Positions 1 through 13,331 of a DNA stretch of 64,000 nucleotides are shown here, piece after piece. Source of the stretch: Zerene cesonia (lineage: Eukaryota; Arthropoda; Insecta; Lepidoptera; Pieridae); NCBI RefSeq assembly GCF_012273895.1, contig NC_052111.1:1922001-1986000 (forward strand), written 5' to 3'. Made by a program: the position numbers and the translations under genes. Below the pieces are notes generated by a model. It was not told the origin of the DNA. It did not search any database and was given only the letters and a program-made list of their open reading frames with translations. The stretch's first letter is position 1. The number at the start of each line of letters is the position of its first letter.

Positions 1-21
1 CGTGAAAGAAAAGGAGGGGGT

Positions 22-1021
22 NNNNNNNNNNNNNNNNNNNNNNNNNNNNNNNNNNNNNNNNNNNNNNNNNNNNNNNNNNNNNNNNNNNNNNNNNNNNNNN
101 NNNNNNNNNNNNNNNNNNNNNNNNNNNNNNNNNNNNNNNNNNNNNNNNNNNNNNNNNNNNNNNNNNNNNNNNNNNNNNNNNNNNNNNNNNNNNNNNNNNN
201 NNNNNNNNNNNNNNNNNNNNNNNNNNNNNNNNNNNNNNNNNNNNNNNNNNNNNNNNNNNNNNNNNNNNNNNNNNNNNNNNNNNNNNNNNNNNNNNNNNNN
301 NNNNNNNNNNNNNNNNNNNNNNNNNNNNNNNNNNNNNNNNNNNNNNNNNNNNNNNNNNNNNNNNNNNNNNNNNNNNNNNNNNNNNNNNNNNNNNNNNNNN
401 NNNNNNNNNNNNNNNNNNNNNNNNNNNNNNNNNNNNNNNNNNNNNNNNNNNNNNNNNNNNNNNNNNNNNNNNNNNNNNNNNNNNNNNNNNNNNNNNNNNN
501 NNNNNNNNNNNNNNNNNNNNNNNNNNNNNNNNNNNNNNNNNNNNNNNNNNNNNNNNNNNNNNNNNNNNNNNNNNNNNNNNNNNNNNNNNNNNNNNNNNNN
601 NNNNNNNNNNNNNNNNNNNNNNNNNNNNNNNNNNNNNNNNNNNNNNNNNNNNNNNNNNNNNNNNNNNNNNNNNNNNNNNNNNNNNNNNNNNNNNNNNNNN
701 NNNNNNNNNNNNNNNNNNNNNNNNNNNNNNNNNNNNNNNNNNNNNNNNNNNNNNNNNNNNNNNNNNNNNNNNNNNNNNNNNNNNNNNNNNNNNNNNNNNN
801 NNNNNNNNNNNNNNNNNNNNNNNNNNNNNNNNNNNNNNNNNNNNNNNNNNNNNNNNNNNNNNNNNNNNNNNNNNNNNNNNNNNNNNNNNNNNNNNNNNNN
901 NNNNNNNNNNNNNNNNNNNNNNNNNNNNNNNNNNNNNNNNNNNNNNNNNNNNNNNNNNNNNNNNNNNNNNNNNNNNNNNNNNNNNNNNNNNNNNNNNNNN
1001 NNNNNNNNNNNNNNNNNNNNN
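22..1021. other. Assembly gap (1,000 N)
   Basis: Exactly 1,000 N. An apparent open frame through it is an artefact. Confidence 0.99.
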
Positions 1022-2599
1022 GCGCGTACAGATTACAAAATATTTCGATGTACCCTCTATGCAAAGTTAACAAATACAGATTATACATACGTCACAAAAT
1101 TCTTGTACACAAATAAGCTATAATTAATGTTATACCTACGTTTTATATAATACGCAACAGTCAAAACTTTAGGTTAGGAATGTAATTAGATAGAAGCCAC
1201 TTAGACGATATATGCGTAGGAAATCAATTAATGCAAATTGCTAACTAATTACGGAGACGTATTGTGAATCGCTTTGACAGTCATCTAGTGGCTTCAAAGT
1301 GCTACATAGACGACGACTCCATTTTGATTTGCTTTGATATCAATTTAACAAGAATCTTGGAGCCGAAATTTGAAAAAGTTTAAATGAAAAACTTAAAACT
1401 AAACTATAGTTTAAAAAAGCCGATATAGAAAAACAAATTATGAAATTAATTTAAATGTAGTACTGGCGCAAAATGAGAAACCAACATATTTAGCTGGCAT
1501 GTTCAACCATCGTCTTGCCACTAAATATTTCAGTTATATTGCGCGCGCGCAGTACATTCGTGTAGAAAAGCTGAATATAACTGGAAACGTGGAAGGCAAT
1601 GAAGGAAGGTAAGTTCAGAAGAGCTAGATCTTCTGAGAAGCCGTTAAAAAAAAACGATGAGAGGTCACGACTCACTCAATTCACGGTCACTCACATTTTC
1701 AACTATGAGTAGTGAGACTTAATAAAACACCTGAAAAACACACCTTTAATGATGTAATTAACCAAATTGTCTCAATTGCTCTCTTACAGAGGATACGTTA
1801 GGAAATTATTTAATTCTGGCGCTTCTAACAAAGATGCATAAGTAATAATCAACTCATGAAATAATTATATTATAACCCATCCTTGATTATTCTACAAACA
1901 AAACTCAAAGTTTAAATTAAATCTGTTCGTTTAAAGTAGGTCATCCAGTTTAAGGAGTCGCGTTATAAACATACAGATGGAGCTAATTCAAAATCGTGTT
2001 AATAATAAAAGTGTGTAAAATTTATATTGTCATTATGGTCTATTTTTGAACATTAAGGAGATTTCTTTAATTATTATTTATCACAATAATATGTATATTA
2101 AAAATTACATCGCTAACGTAAATTCATCAAGTAAATTAAAGTCCTCATCTTTTTCTAACTGTTATTTCTTCACAAAGCTTTGCAATTAGGTATATTGCAA
2201 CCACCTATGAGATAAATAGTGTTAAAAAAATAAAAAAGACATATCATCATCGACATCGAATACCTTTCCAGTTTAAGAATTAATAAAAATGTATGCAATA
2301 TTTTTATAGTGAACATAACTGTTTTTTACAAAGTAGTTTATACTTTATTAGCTCTACAACATTCTTGACCCTATCGTCAGTTCTTTGATGTAACAGTAGA
2401 TACTTATGTACTTCAAGAAACGACTCTTTTTATGTGCCATTTTGTGGTTGTGACTACTTTTGTGTCTTAATGTATCAGTCCTAATGATACTTAATTTAAA
2501 AATACGATTTAAAAGCTGTGATCTAGGATTTTTTCTCTATAATTTGTGTGAAATTAATATCTCCTTGTGTTATGATTCACCATTCCATGAGATGCACCT
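1022..2599. other. Intergenic, nothing recognised
   Basis: AT-rich; small CGCGCGCGC run near 1541. No coding signal. Confidence 0.6.
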
Positions 2600-2725
2600 C
2601 TAATGTATCTCTCTCTCACCTGCGACTTCACCTTCGTAGTACCCGGATAAAAAGCCTATGTGTTAATCCATAGTATAATCTATATTTGCACCAAATTTCA
2701 TGAAAATCAAAAGATCACATCCATA
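2600..2725 (+). repeat. Module A-like fragment
   Basis: CCCGGATAAAAAGCCTATGT, GTTAATCCATAGTATAATCT and CAAATTTCATGAAAATC follow the order of a related lepidopteran module. Tail lost. Confidence 0.5.
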
Positions 2726-5700
2726 TTAGCTAACAAGCTTCAAATGAAACTGAAATCAAGTCTTTAATAACGAAATAGATGCGAAATTGCACTCCACAAG
2801 GATATGTAATTCCTCACATATAAAATAATAAACGCCTATAATTGATTCATGTCCTAGGAAATATGCCTGATTAGGCGATGATTGCCTTTCCCAGACGGCG
2901 GTAAACAAAGTAACGATATTACTGTGCTCAGTCTTCAATTAAATTACCCCTATACGCGTACCGCGTTCTATAATTTTATTTGAATATTATGTTGTGCATC
3001 TTTGCGTTTATATTAAAAATAAATTTATAAACGATTTAAACGAAAGAAACGATTCCTATTCAAAATAGTTAAATAATGTTAGGTTAACAAATTTCTGTAA
3101 ATTAGACGAATACAATAGGTAATAATTATAGGAAAAAATATAACTACACAAATTGGTCAGGGAGATTTTGTACGTTTTTTGTAATTTTCTAATTTTAATC
3201 TAGTTTATTTCGCCAAAAAACCAAAAACTTCAACAATGTATTTAAATACGCTATCATAGAATTTGTGCTATAATGTTTATCATAATTACTATTAATGACC
3301 TATATAACCTGCGGGGTTTTGTATCGCGGGAGGAGCCTAACACGATAATTTAAAAACGTAACATCCTTTACTCTTATTTCAGACTTGCCCAATTTCAAAG
3401 TCTGAAGAATAATCCGAGAAAAATCTTTTCCCTCCAAGTTATTACGTCGTCATATAACGACACCATTATTCCGCATTTATTTCATGTAACATAAATCCAG
3501 TTTCGTGAGCCAACAGCATACGAGATATTGAAAAACCGTTTCTTTAAAATATAGAGCGTTCCTGTTTACACTTTCAACTCATTCCCGACGTTAATGTCAT
3601 TTTATTTATAACCAAGTTTCAAGAAATTGAAAAAGAAAATAAATGTTTTGAGTTCCATTTGATATTATGACCGTATAATATGGTGAAGGAAAACATCGTG
3701 AGGAAACCGGCACGTTCAAGAATCTCCATGTAAGCCTGATCAGGTTCATAAGGAAGCTTATCAAATTCAACTTACATAAAACGGTTGAGAGGCCTTTCAC
3801 TAAAGGGTATACACATACATATCTATTACGCAGCATTTCGTATCCCTGAAAAATAAATAGCAATGATATGAAACGGACTTAACAACGTTTACTGGACTTT
3901 TAAATTTCCTCTTTAAATAAACATTGCTATTTTTTGTTGTTTAAACGAGTATCTACAGCAGTAAATGTTTTAAGTGGCGTGTTTGTATTGAGTGCGCTCA
4001 CTCTCAAAGTTTCTGCGCTGTTGCAATACCAATACAGCAAGCTGAGCCACTTTATTTAGTGAAATACAAAATAAATGATTTCAGCACGTCACACAGACGC
4101 TGCAGTAAGCTGTTAGTCAAGGGGACAGGTAGATGCGTATTTCGCTGGCGGCGTCAATAAAGTGGTGCCGGCGGATGTCTGCATCGCGCTGGATACAATT
4201 ATGTCATTGCTAGATTCAATGTACTCCCACAATCTACATATATAAGATACTTTTAGTTAAAATTATAGATATTCATTACAAAAGAAAATCTAAAATTCGA
4301 TATCAATGAAGATTTGTACCTAGAGCCTTAAATCATTTTTGATATTCGACAGATTTAACGGCTCTATTCTATCTACTATAGAATTAAGTCGTCAATAATA
4401 CGCGTATAAAATCAATAATGCTTTAGGAAAGCAAACTGTTAGACACGTTTATATATATATCAAACAATACCTACAAACATTAAATTACGAAGCGAAGGCG
4501 GTTATCTCACTCAATTGTACTCGCGAGCTTCCAATAATGTAAACGATGTTTATTTACTCGACTTATTCGTTAGAGACCGACAAAATCAATTTCTGTTAAA
4601 TATTCATCTTAATTTGGTTGTGAAGTTTCATTTTGTATCTAAGTTGACAATGGTAGATAAATAGAATTCATTAATTAAATTTTACTCTTCAATACGTTAT
4701 AATTAAAAATGTATCTTGTATAACTGAAGCTGTAATAGCACTGTATATTTGGTTTCTTTTGTTTCATTTCGATTAATTATATTTATGTATCGTAATGGTC
4801 TTAAGAAATTCTTTTTCTATTAATTGTTCATTGTATATTGAGTTGTAATTAATTTTACTTGTATGTTTTGTCACTTAATAAACGTTACTTGGTTTATTTA
4901 ATTTTGGTGATTGTTCATACATTTGTGTGTGTTTTTTTGCAAGCGATTCAGTTTTAAATTTACTTATAGATAGGTAAAAGGTGTTCGAACAAATATATTA
5001 TCAAATAACTTATATAACATCAACTAACATATCAGCATTTTCCATTGAAAATGCTCGATCGATGTACCTATTCATCGATACCGTGTTTGTGGTTACATAC
5101 GATTTCAATTAAGTTAATAATTAAATATTAATATAAAATTTTATTATAAAGTATCAATATTGCCGACTATTGGTTTTTTGGAGAATTAATTTATTATTAA
5201 CGGAATTTTCAAATATCAATCCATCAATACCATGTATGCGGTAAAATACGAATTCAATTAATATATTAAATCATCGGTTCCTCACAGTTAACGTATCATA
5301 AAAAAGCTTTTTGTAGTAAATTTGTCAATTATTGAAACGGAATTAATCAATGGGACGCGGTTTCCCGCTTCCCGGAATTCGCGCCGATATTCATAGTGAG
5401 ATTAAAAAAACCTGTCAGAGATTTTATGCGCCATTTTAAATGTTTTTAACTGCGTATTTCAATTTACACATTTGACATTCGAATGTGAAACTTACTGTTA
5501 TGACTTATGTGGCGATGGATAATGTGTGAGGTACGGAATATTTTTTATATTTTATATATTTTTATACTTGATCAAATATAGAAAATGTTGAAAATGGCGG
5601 CTCTCCTATTTGTCTCTCGCTCACTCTATATTTTCATCTATACTCACACGTTATGCTGGCTCCACACACTTGGCAAACGACGACAAATAGGGAACACCAA

Positions 5701-5786
5701 ACAATAAACATGAAAATGTGGATTATCATGTCACAATTTTCTTATATTTTAGTTGTATAGCTGAAAAATATACACATTATACACAT
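2726..5786. other. Intergenic; SINE scrap and one GC-richer island
   Basis: Apart from the SINE fragment at 3682, the only standout is 4081-4200, with GCTGGCGGCGTCAATAAAG and GCCGGCGGATGTCTGCATCG. It has a 41-codon open frame but no clear splice context. Confidence 0.5.
3682..3713 (+). mobile_element. SINE internal fragment
   Basis: A 32-base block beginning GGTGAAGGAAAACATCGTG is identical to 30635-30666 inside the SINE. Flanks do not extend the match clearly, so this is an eroded copy. Confidence 0.6.
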
Positions 5787-5970
5787 CTGTATCCCGTAGG
5801 AATATCGGGATAAAAAGTTGCTTAGGTACGTGTTTGTTATTCCAGTTGTCAAGCTGTCTGCATACGAAATATAATTGCAATCGGTTCAGAAGTTTTTGCG
5901 TGAAAGAGTAACAAACATACACATACATCCATCCTCACAAACTTTTACATTTATAATATTAGTAGGATAG
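5787..5970 (+). repeat. Dispersed module A, copy 3 (5' truncated)
   Basis: Starts inside the module at CTGTATCCCGTAGGAATATC and keeps GGGATAAAAAGTTGC, AATTGCAATCGGTTCAGAAG and TTATAATATTAGTAGGAT. Confidence 0.75.
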
Positions 5971-6031
5971 GATTATCATACTTTGATTTCTTTGTACGAT
6001 TTGTGTGAATTATGATTATCCACCATTTTTT

Positions 6032-6332
6032 ATGTGTGTGGAGCATACATTGACACGAATTGAACCAGCTCGCCAGGGAAACTATTGCACGATACATCCC
6101 CATAAGATTGGCGTGAAATAGTACATGTGAATGCTACTGTGTTTAAGTGAGTTGAAGAAATAGCGACCAAAATATCCTGATTTCCATCATTCCACTCCTT
6201 TGTAACCGTCACATTCAGTCATTCAATTCTTTCTTTATCCTCATTATCCTAACACGCTGGCCCCACATTTGCCTCTGAAAATGATCGTGGATGGTGATAG
6301 CACCAGATCGATTGCCGACGCTGGCATAAAAA
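6032..6332 (+). mobile_element. SINE-like element, decayed copy
   Basis: TGTGGAGCATACATTGACAC, GAATTGAACCAGCTCG and a GGCATAAAAA end align with the 27312 family, with many changes between. Confidence 0.5.
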
Positions 6333-6749
6333 TTCGCCATCACAACTAACTCGTCGTCCACCATATTTGCCAATCCAGAACATACTATCTCATTCGCCAG
6401 GCATGGAGAAGCCTGTTTATTTTGGGTGATTGTGTTCTGTTTTGGGAACAGTGGCAGTTTGCAGCAAACATCAAGCGTGTGGTGGCGGCTTAATATACGC
6501 CATGTGTTAGAAGATATGAAGATATGGTACATATAATACATATTTTTATTTTTTTATATACCTTGTCTTAATAGATATACAATAGGAAGACCGTAATTTT
6601 AAATTAATGAAACGTTAATATTCGCTCTTATTAAACGTTTACCCTACAGAGCGTAAACTTAAAGAATTAAATATATTTGAATCGGTCGATGATAATTAAG
6701 ACATTAAAACAGTCAATCATCAGGAGGAATAATTATTACTAGGTTATAA

Positions 6750-6945
6750 CCTAGCATTCCGCCTGCGGCTACGCACGTGTGTATATGAGAAGATAGATAG
6801 TCCCGGTGTTTGACCCGTATAGTTAGTCCCCTTTCCCAAGAAATTTACGGGTTAAAACTGTCTTATGTACTATCTCGAATCTCAAACGTCAAATTTCATC
6901 CAAATCTATATTGTAATTAACGTGTGAAGAAGAAACTGATAGACC
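6750..6945 (+). repeat. Module-like repeat fragment
   Basis: Begins CCTAGCATTCCGCCTGCGGC and continues with 'TCGAATCTCAAACGTCAAATTTCATCCAAATC' style blocks split by changes. Consistent with an old copy of the same broad repeat class. Confidence 0.4.
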
Positions 6946-9900
6946 AGAAGTATAATATCAGAAAGGCAGTAGGTATTAAACCTACTGGAAAAGTTGAACG
7001 AATGCATCCTTAAATAGTATTGTACATTTAGTTTAATGAGTTTGTGAATGACATTTTTGCCGACCTGTGCAATAATTTTAATTTCAAAAACCATACTCTA
7101 GTTTTGCTTCTCCATAACGTTTGATGTTTTATTTAAACTATAATGAGGTTTAAATCTACCTAGAAGGAAGGGGTGCACACAAAGCGATCAAGGCTTCCAT
7201 AACGTTACTTTAGCTCATATATATTTATACACTGAGCACTTACAACTGATGAGGTTTCTGTAAACTACGTATGCTATTAGTGCGCAGTTTATTAGTTTAG
7301 TTTGGTTAAAAATTTGTTATTTATTATGTGTAAAGCTTCTACGTCACCTAATTTATTTATAGTGAAAATTAGGTTTGAATGTAATGAATGTTTTCGTACA
7401 GAGTTGACGAATCTTTTTCATATAAAAATCTTCTTGAATTAACAAACACTGTGTAAATACTGTTTAAAGAAATGTTAAGTGAAATTGCGAGAACAATCTT
7501 CCATGAAATTTTGTAGATTGAAATCGAAATACGTAATGAACTTACCCTTCTCAAACTCCCGACAGTCTAAAACGTTCCGATACCAAAAATTATGTGAGTT
7601 GTTGTTTAAATCTAATCATTTACAATAAAATAGGATACAGACAATTAAATGAAGGAGATTATATTATCAATTGTCATTTTTATTTGTGTGCTAGCAACCC
7701 ACAGGAAATGTAGTGAAACCTAATCGTCTGCCGCACGCAGCACTTCGTACAAATTATTTAATCTTCTCCCATTAACGATCTCAATTATAGAGTCAGAGTA
7801 GCAATTACGACCTAATGGATTCTGTCGCACTGTAATTTTCACTAACTCACGGTTAGAATGTTTTACTTTATGCTTTTTTAACGTTCAGGTGGCGAGTCGT
7901 ATAATTTAATCCCAAGCTTTTGGTTTAAGAAAGGACGTGATACTAAGTAAATTAACTATACGATGGTTCTATTTCGCAGCGTGCTAAAAAGCTCTTCCTA
8001 ACATTTGTGAATTCGAATACTTTTTATTACCAACAGAATGTAAAATAGTAATGAACTAGGCACTTCAAATATTTTTTCAGTTGATTTTATAAGGACTAGA
8101 ACAATAAGTGATATGACTACAACCTGAACAACCTGTAGAATATTCGTAAATACTATTAATTGCATCATTAGTTAGATAAAAAATATGTAAAACTTATATT
8201 TGTTAACTTGTGTACAAAATTTTATTGACTATTTGTTTTTCAAGATTGTATTTATTAGAAAAAATAATATATAACAAAAAAAAAATATCATACTATAAGG
8301 GTTATAGTATGATAAAACTATTTCAATTCGTACACCAATATAAAAAATTAGGATAATTTTAAACAGGAGACATTAAAAGGAGCTCATTTGTTATCAGTAC
8401 AAAACGTATTAATCTACACTCATAAAGAAGACATAATTGCATTATTTTGTATGTAACGAAGAAACTCAAAACTTTTCTGTCGTTTTAATGCAAATGCACA
8501 TGTTAAGTACAATTTTTAGTAATAGTGGAATTTAAGACGTGGGAGATTGCTTTTATGTGATTTTGAATAAAACATTTAAACGAGTTTCGTCCTAACATTC
8601 TTAGTAATTTAAAAATACGTATAAACATAGGTTTATTTAGATTTGCAGTTTAATGATTTTACTATAACATATGAACACAACACTATTACAATAGCACATT
8701 TAATTATATCCGCTTACATACAAACACAACGACATTTAACTGAAAGATTAGTTACTACTAACTTTCATAAATAAAATTAAAATATAGGTACATATTTTAG
8801 TTTCATAATCTCCGGCTTTGTTAAATAGTTCAAGTAGATCTTTGCATTGATGTCATAAAAGAAATGACGCAACCACTAGTTATAAAATTTTAATCTTAAA
8901 TGGACACATTTATTTCAAGCCATGCTATGATTTTATAATTTTGTCATTTTCTCGTATCATGTTTCGGCCATGACATAAAATTATAATATTTGTATATCGG
9001 ACTTAAATTCGAAAGAAAGTTTAATTGAACGACTGGCCGGTGTATTTCGTAAAGTTCAGTATGATAAACAGCCTTTTAAAGGTCGGGCGTTAATTGAAGT
9101 AATTTCAGAGAGAGGCAAAATAAATGCGTGTTCGAATTACTGTAATTGGGGATTAAGCTCTGTGGAGGATTTACCGCGGCTTTCCCGCGCTGCCGACTGT
9201 CTCCAGATGCCGTTTATCGCGGCCATCGGAAATTCAATTATGAGCCCTCATCACCCTCCCGCTTTTTATCCATTGACCTCAAATGAAAAACAATTATATG
9301 AGGCGAGTTAGTGACACGCTCACCTCGATTCACTCGTTTTAAATTGGATAACACAATTCGTAGCTTGAATTCTCGTCTAACTTCGAAGTGTTGTTTCGTT
9401 GTTTTAAAACTAATTTTGTGCTTATATGACGGCTCAGTTATTTATTGCATATGAAGCAGAAAAATACGCAGATGCTGCACCTAATTGAAATATATTGTTT
9501 AAATTACTCATGAAGATAATGCATTTATTACGTTTTCCAAACAAGTATGCATAGCCTTTAAAATAACATTCTTCATTTTTCCTGTATTCCAAGAGACTCC
9601 ATTATGATATAATGAGCAACCTGCCCTAGCTTCGCTTCGGTTTCACTTAGAAACCATTATTTTAATGTTTCTACATATAGAAAACTTCATTTTGTAATAA
9701 TTTAGTTACATAGAGAAGATTAAAAAGTAAATCGAAGCCGTACTATTCAATTTGTTAACTATTTTAAAACGATTAACATTAAACTTTTGTACATTGTTTT
9801 CATAATTTCCAAATTTGCTGTTTTTATAATTTCCAAAATATAGTACTTGGTTATAGATTATTTAATAATCGAAAGTTTTATATAAAAAAGCACTCCCAAA

Positions 9901-12176
9901 ACTTTTTAATTTTAATAACACTAAACTAATAACAAAAACAAACACTGATAAAAATAAAATGATATAACTATATAAAGAAATCAAGATAAAATTACGTCTC
10001 ACATATCCTTTCTTCCGTAGCGTTGGAAGCATCTTATTAAAGTTTCACCAGACAAGATCAGTTCGATCGCACGCAAGGAATTTGATTCAATAAACCTTTC
10101 ACATGTCTGCAATACAAATACGAGAATCTGAACTCAACACTTGCAATGGACACCCAAAATGAAATGTTCCTTTTCAATTTTGTTTGTTGTTTAATCAATT
10201 GTAAGGGAGATATTATGCAATAAGCACACTATATTCACAGATAAAATAATACTATACTAGTAGTTCATTGCATCTATATGTATTATTTAGATATTTGCTT
10301 TTATTCATTCGGTTCTAAAAATATATGTATATGATAACAAAGCAATGGAAAACACTATGATACAAATAAAACCCGTTAATCGTTATGGGTCTTTGAATAT
10401 TAGGACAAAATTGGATAACAAGACAATTCTTTAACTCGACGATCAAAAATAAACCTACGAACGGATTGAATAACGAGAGCGATCTTAAACGCCAAACTAA
10501 GTCACTGCTACGAAATATAGGCAGAATTATTCATCTACCAAATTGTTCGTCTCTCTGAAGTAGAAGATTTATGTCTCCACAACTTCCCCGAGTAACGTAC
10601 GGTCACGACAGCCTTCCGTACGAATAAATCATCCCTGGCTATAAGCAAATAGAAATATTTACCACGAAGAATTGAATTAGCCAGTAAAGTTTAACATATA
10701 AACAAAACGGGGAACAACGTAGAAAGTACGACCGTTTTACACAGGAATAATGAAGGTAATGAAGATTGGTAGCTAGGTAAAGGTCGTACGTCCCCGGGTC
10801 GTTATTTCTCGTGGAAAACTTAATTAAAATGAATCTCTCTAGAACTTTTTCGGAAACGAAAATTTTAAAAGTAAAACGCTTAATAGGAAAGGCAAAGTCA
10901 GCGCAATGGATATAAAATTGAAATTATTTTTAAAGGTCTCAAGTTTCATTACAAAGATTAATTTTTATTTCATTTTATCTCTTGTTCTGAAAACCTCAAT
11001 AAATATGTAAGGTGAAATTGAGGTGGTATAAAATAAGCCAGATTGCTTTTTTTATAATTGCCGACAATTAATTCTGTTTTAACTCAAAATATTCTAGTAT
11101 TTATAACGATTAAATAAAGCTTCGGTTTTTAGTTTGCGAACAAAAAGTAACGACGACGATTTTCCAATATGAAACACAACTATTGACATTCGCCTATCGG
11201 TATGGATCTATTTTTAATAGTGTAGGATAAACAAATGACATGCAGTGCAATATTTGTTTTGAATATAAAGAGCTTTACGGTTTTTATGGGAAACGAGATA
11301 CAAATAAAACAATATCGCAGCAGGATTTAATAACAGAAATCAAGAATGAAAATTCCTGCAAAATGAAAAGGCTTTTTTGGATTAGATAGTTCCAACTTCC
11401 ATTGTTAATTTCTCTTTTGAGTATTATTGTCACATAATATTTAATATGCGCTACGTTTGTGTCTAGATTCTTAACATTAAACAATAGTAATATTAGCTTT
11501 TACTTTTATTAGCACAAACAATAGGTCCCTGATTTTAACATTAATTTAATGGCGTTTTCTTTGCATTTGTTTACACATAATTCTTCTCCTTCTTCACCAA
11601 GAATCTCTTCGCAGCTTTGAACAAAGATCAAAAACAGAAACTAGCAAATATAAACGCTATTTTTCGAACGTTCTAAAACACTAAAATCCTGACAAATCTT
11701 GTTTGTTGCCAAAGCCATTATTACCAATGGATAATGTTCAAAGAAAGCAATATAGGCCGCCGTAGCAGTAGCGGATTTCGTTTTGTCGTTCCAAGGCACA
11801 ATATCTTGCTGCTAGATTTGGATCGGAGATTTTCCATTTTAAGATATTTCTGCTTATGATTCTCCCCTGAGCAACATTCGCTGATAGAATATTAGATACG
11901 AATAGTCCAGAGACTACGGAGGATTTCGTATCTTTATTGTTATTCAATATTTATAAATCCTTATAATCGGTTTCAGTCTTATGTTGTTAAATATACTGTT
12001 TTTAAAACAGAAATAAATGTTTCTTTAGCTTGCTTAGTTCCAGTTGAAGGTTTAAGAAAGTTTTAGTTCATATGTCTTCGTTTAAGCTTTAATTTAAAGT
12101 TTAATATAATGATGTTTAAAGAAAAATTACTAAATAATTTCAGAGTAGGCAGAATAATTTAAGTATGATAATTTAA
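6946..12176. other. Intergenic; hairpin and one GC-richer island
   Basis: Hairpin at 8286. The segment 9150-9260 (ACCGCGGCTTTCCCGCGCTG, TTTATCGCGGCCATCGGAAA) is GC-rich and could be a conserved noncoding element. Otherwise AT-rich with no gene. Confidence 0.5.
8286..8314. repeat. Perfect short hairpin
   Basis: TATCATACTATAA, loop GGG, then its exact reverse complement: 13-base arms. Lies just after a run of A. No gene nearby. Confidence 0.8.
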
Positions 12177-12298
12177 TCTTTTTTTGTGTGATGGCGGGCA
12201 ACTGAGCTGGTGGCTCGCTTGAAGGTAAGGTATCATCACCACCCATGAACATTTGCAGAGGTAGGACTGCTGCACGCATTTGCAGTGGACTTGAAATG
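12177..12298 (-). mobile_element. SINE-like element, 3' half in reverse, interrupted
   Basis: Reads as the reverse complement of the 27312 family's end: CTGGTGGCTCGCTTGA, then CACCCATGAACATTTGCAG. It stops where a LINE-like 3' tail (12299-12410) begins, suggesting a nested insertion. Confidence 0.55.
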
Positions 12299-12410
12299 AA
12301 AAAAAAAATGTTTATTGTACACCATAAAAACTACAAATATAAGTGACAACAGTTAACTTAAATGTCTTATCGCTAAGCGATCTCTCCCAGACAACCCGGA
12401 ATAGAGGATA
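12299..12410 (-). repeat. LINE-like 3' UTR fragment
   Basis: On the minus strand it reads GGGAGAGATCGCTTAGCGAT and later GGTGTACAATAAACATTTTT, the usual end of a common lepidopteran element as I recall it. Inserted beside the SINE-like fragment. Confidence 0.55.
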
Positions 12411-12639
12411 AAAAGTAAGGTGTTGGTGCAATACAATAATTGATTTAAAGTTGTTTCAAATAATAAGAATACTTATATTGTAAATATCATAATCCAACAC
12501 ATACATACACACATTACATATTATATAATATTTTTAATTTTTAATATAATACATACACATACTATAAATACACACTATTAGGGCAGAAATTAAAAGAGTA
12601 AGAGAAAGGAAATTATACGATTACTTAGGACTTACTGTG

Positions 12640-12780
12640 ACTCTGCAAATGCGTTGGACCGTTTTAAGGGGTAAAGGATGAAGAAAGGATTGTCGACGGG
12701 AAGAAAGGAAACGTGACTCCCATGGGTGCCACTAGTTTTTCCCGGGTACTACGCAAGTGACGCCGCGGGTTACAGCTATA
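12640..12780. repeat. Possible other flank of the nested insertion
   Basis: A GC-richer block (GCAAATGCGTTGGACCG, CACTAGTTTTTCCCGGG, GACGCCGCGGG) shares an ATTTGC/GCAAAT segment in opposite orientation with 12273-12290. Its relation to the neighbouring fragments is not certain. Confidence 0.3.
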
Positions 12781-13331
12781 TAAATGTTATCTGCAAGAAT
12801 TATTAAAACAATTGAATGATTTTTCTATTTTTTGACGTAAAAGGGAGCCTTAAACCATCTCTTTTGTCCATCATCGCACGAGATAATGTCTCAAATAGAA
12901 CAAGTTAAATTGTTTATGTTACAGGTACGACATAAAACACATAAAACTATCACTAGTTGCGATTGCTTATTTTTTCAAAACTACATTTTACATGCTAAAA
13001 TATAGTATTATGATTTATGATTACATGAAATCGTATTAGTATATTTATCAGCGGGTTCATTTATCAGATTTATTGCCGCTATTGGTAATATACTCGTTAG
13101 TGGTTCGCAAAATAAATAATAGCTAACTATTAAAATAAACAGATACTGGTTTGTGTAAATGCACAATATTTCGTTGAAAATCAAATTGCAATTTATAGTA
13201 GCATATAGTTAAGGCAATAAATAATAAATAAATTACTCAATTCAGTTATATATTATTATGTGCTCACTCGTTAGTTATGTTTTGTGGAAACTGAAAACGA
13301 TATAAATGTTTAAATTTACATATCTATATAT
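12781..13331. other. Intergenic, nothing recognised
   Basis: AT-rich to the gap edge. Confidence 0.6.

Noticed and set aside
2..1123. 373-codon open frame at the left edge
   Set aside because: Almost all of it is N; the frame is an artefact of the gap. The same holds for frames over 13306-14406 and 23871-25022.
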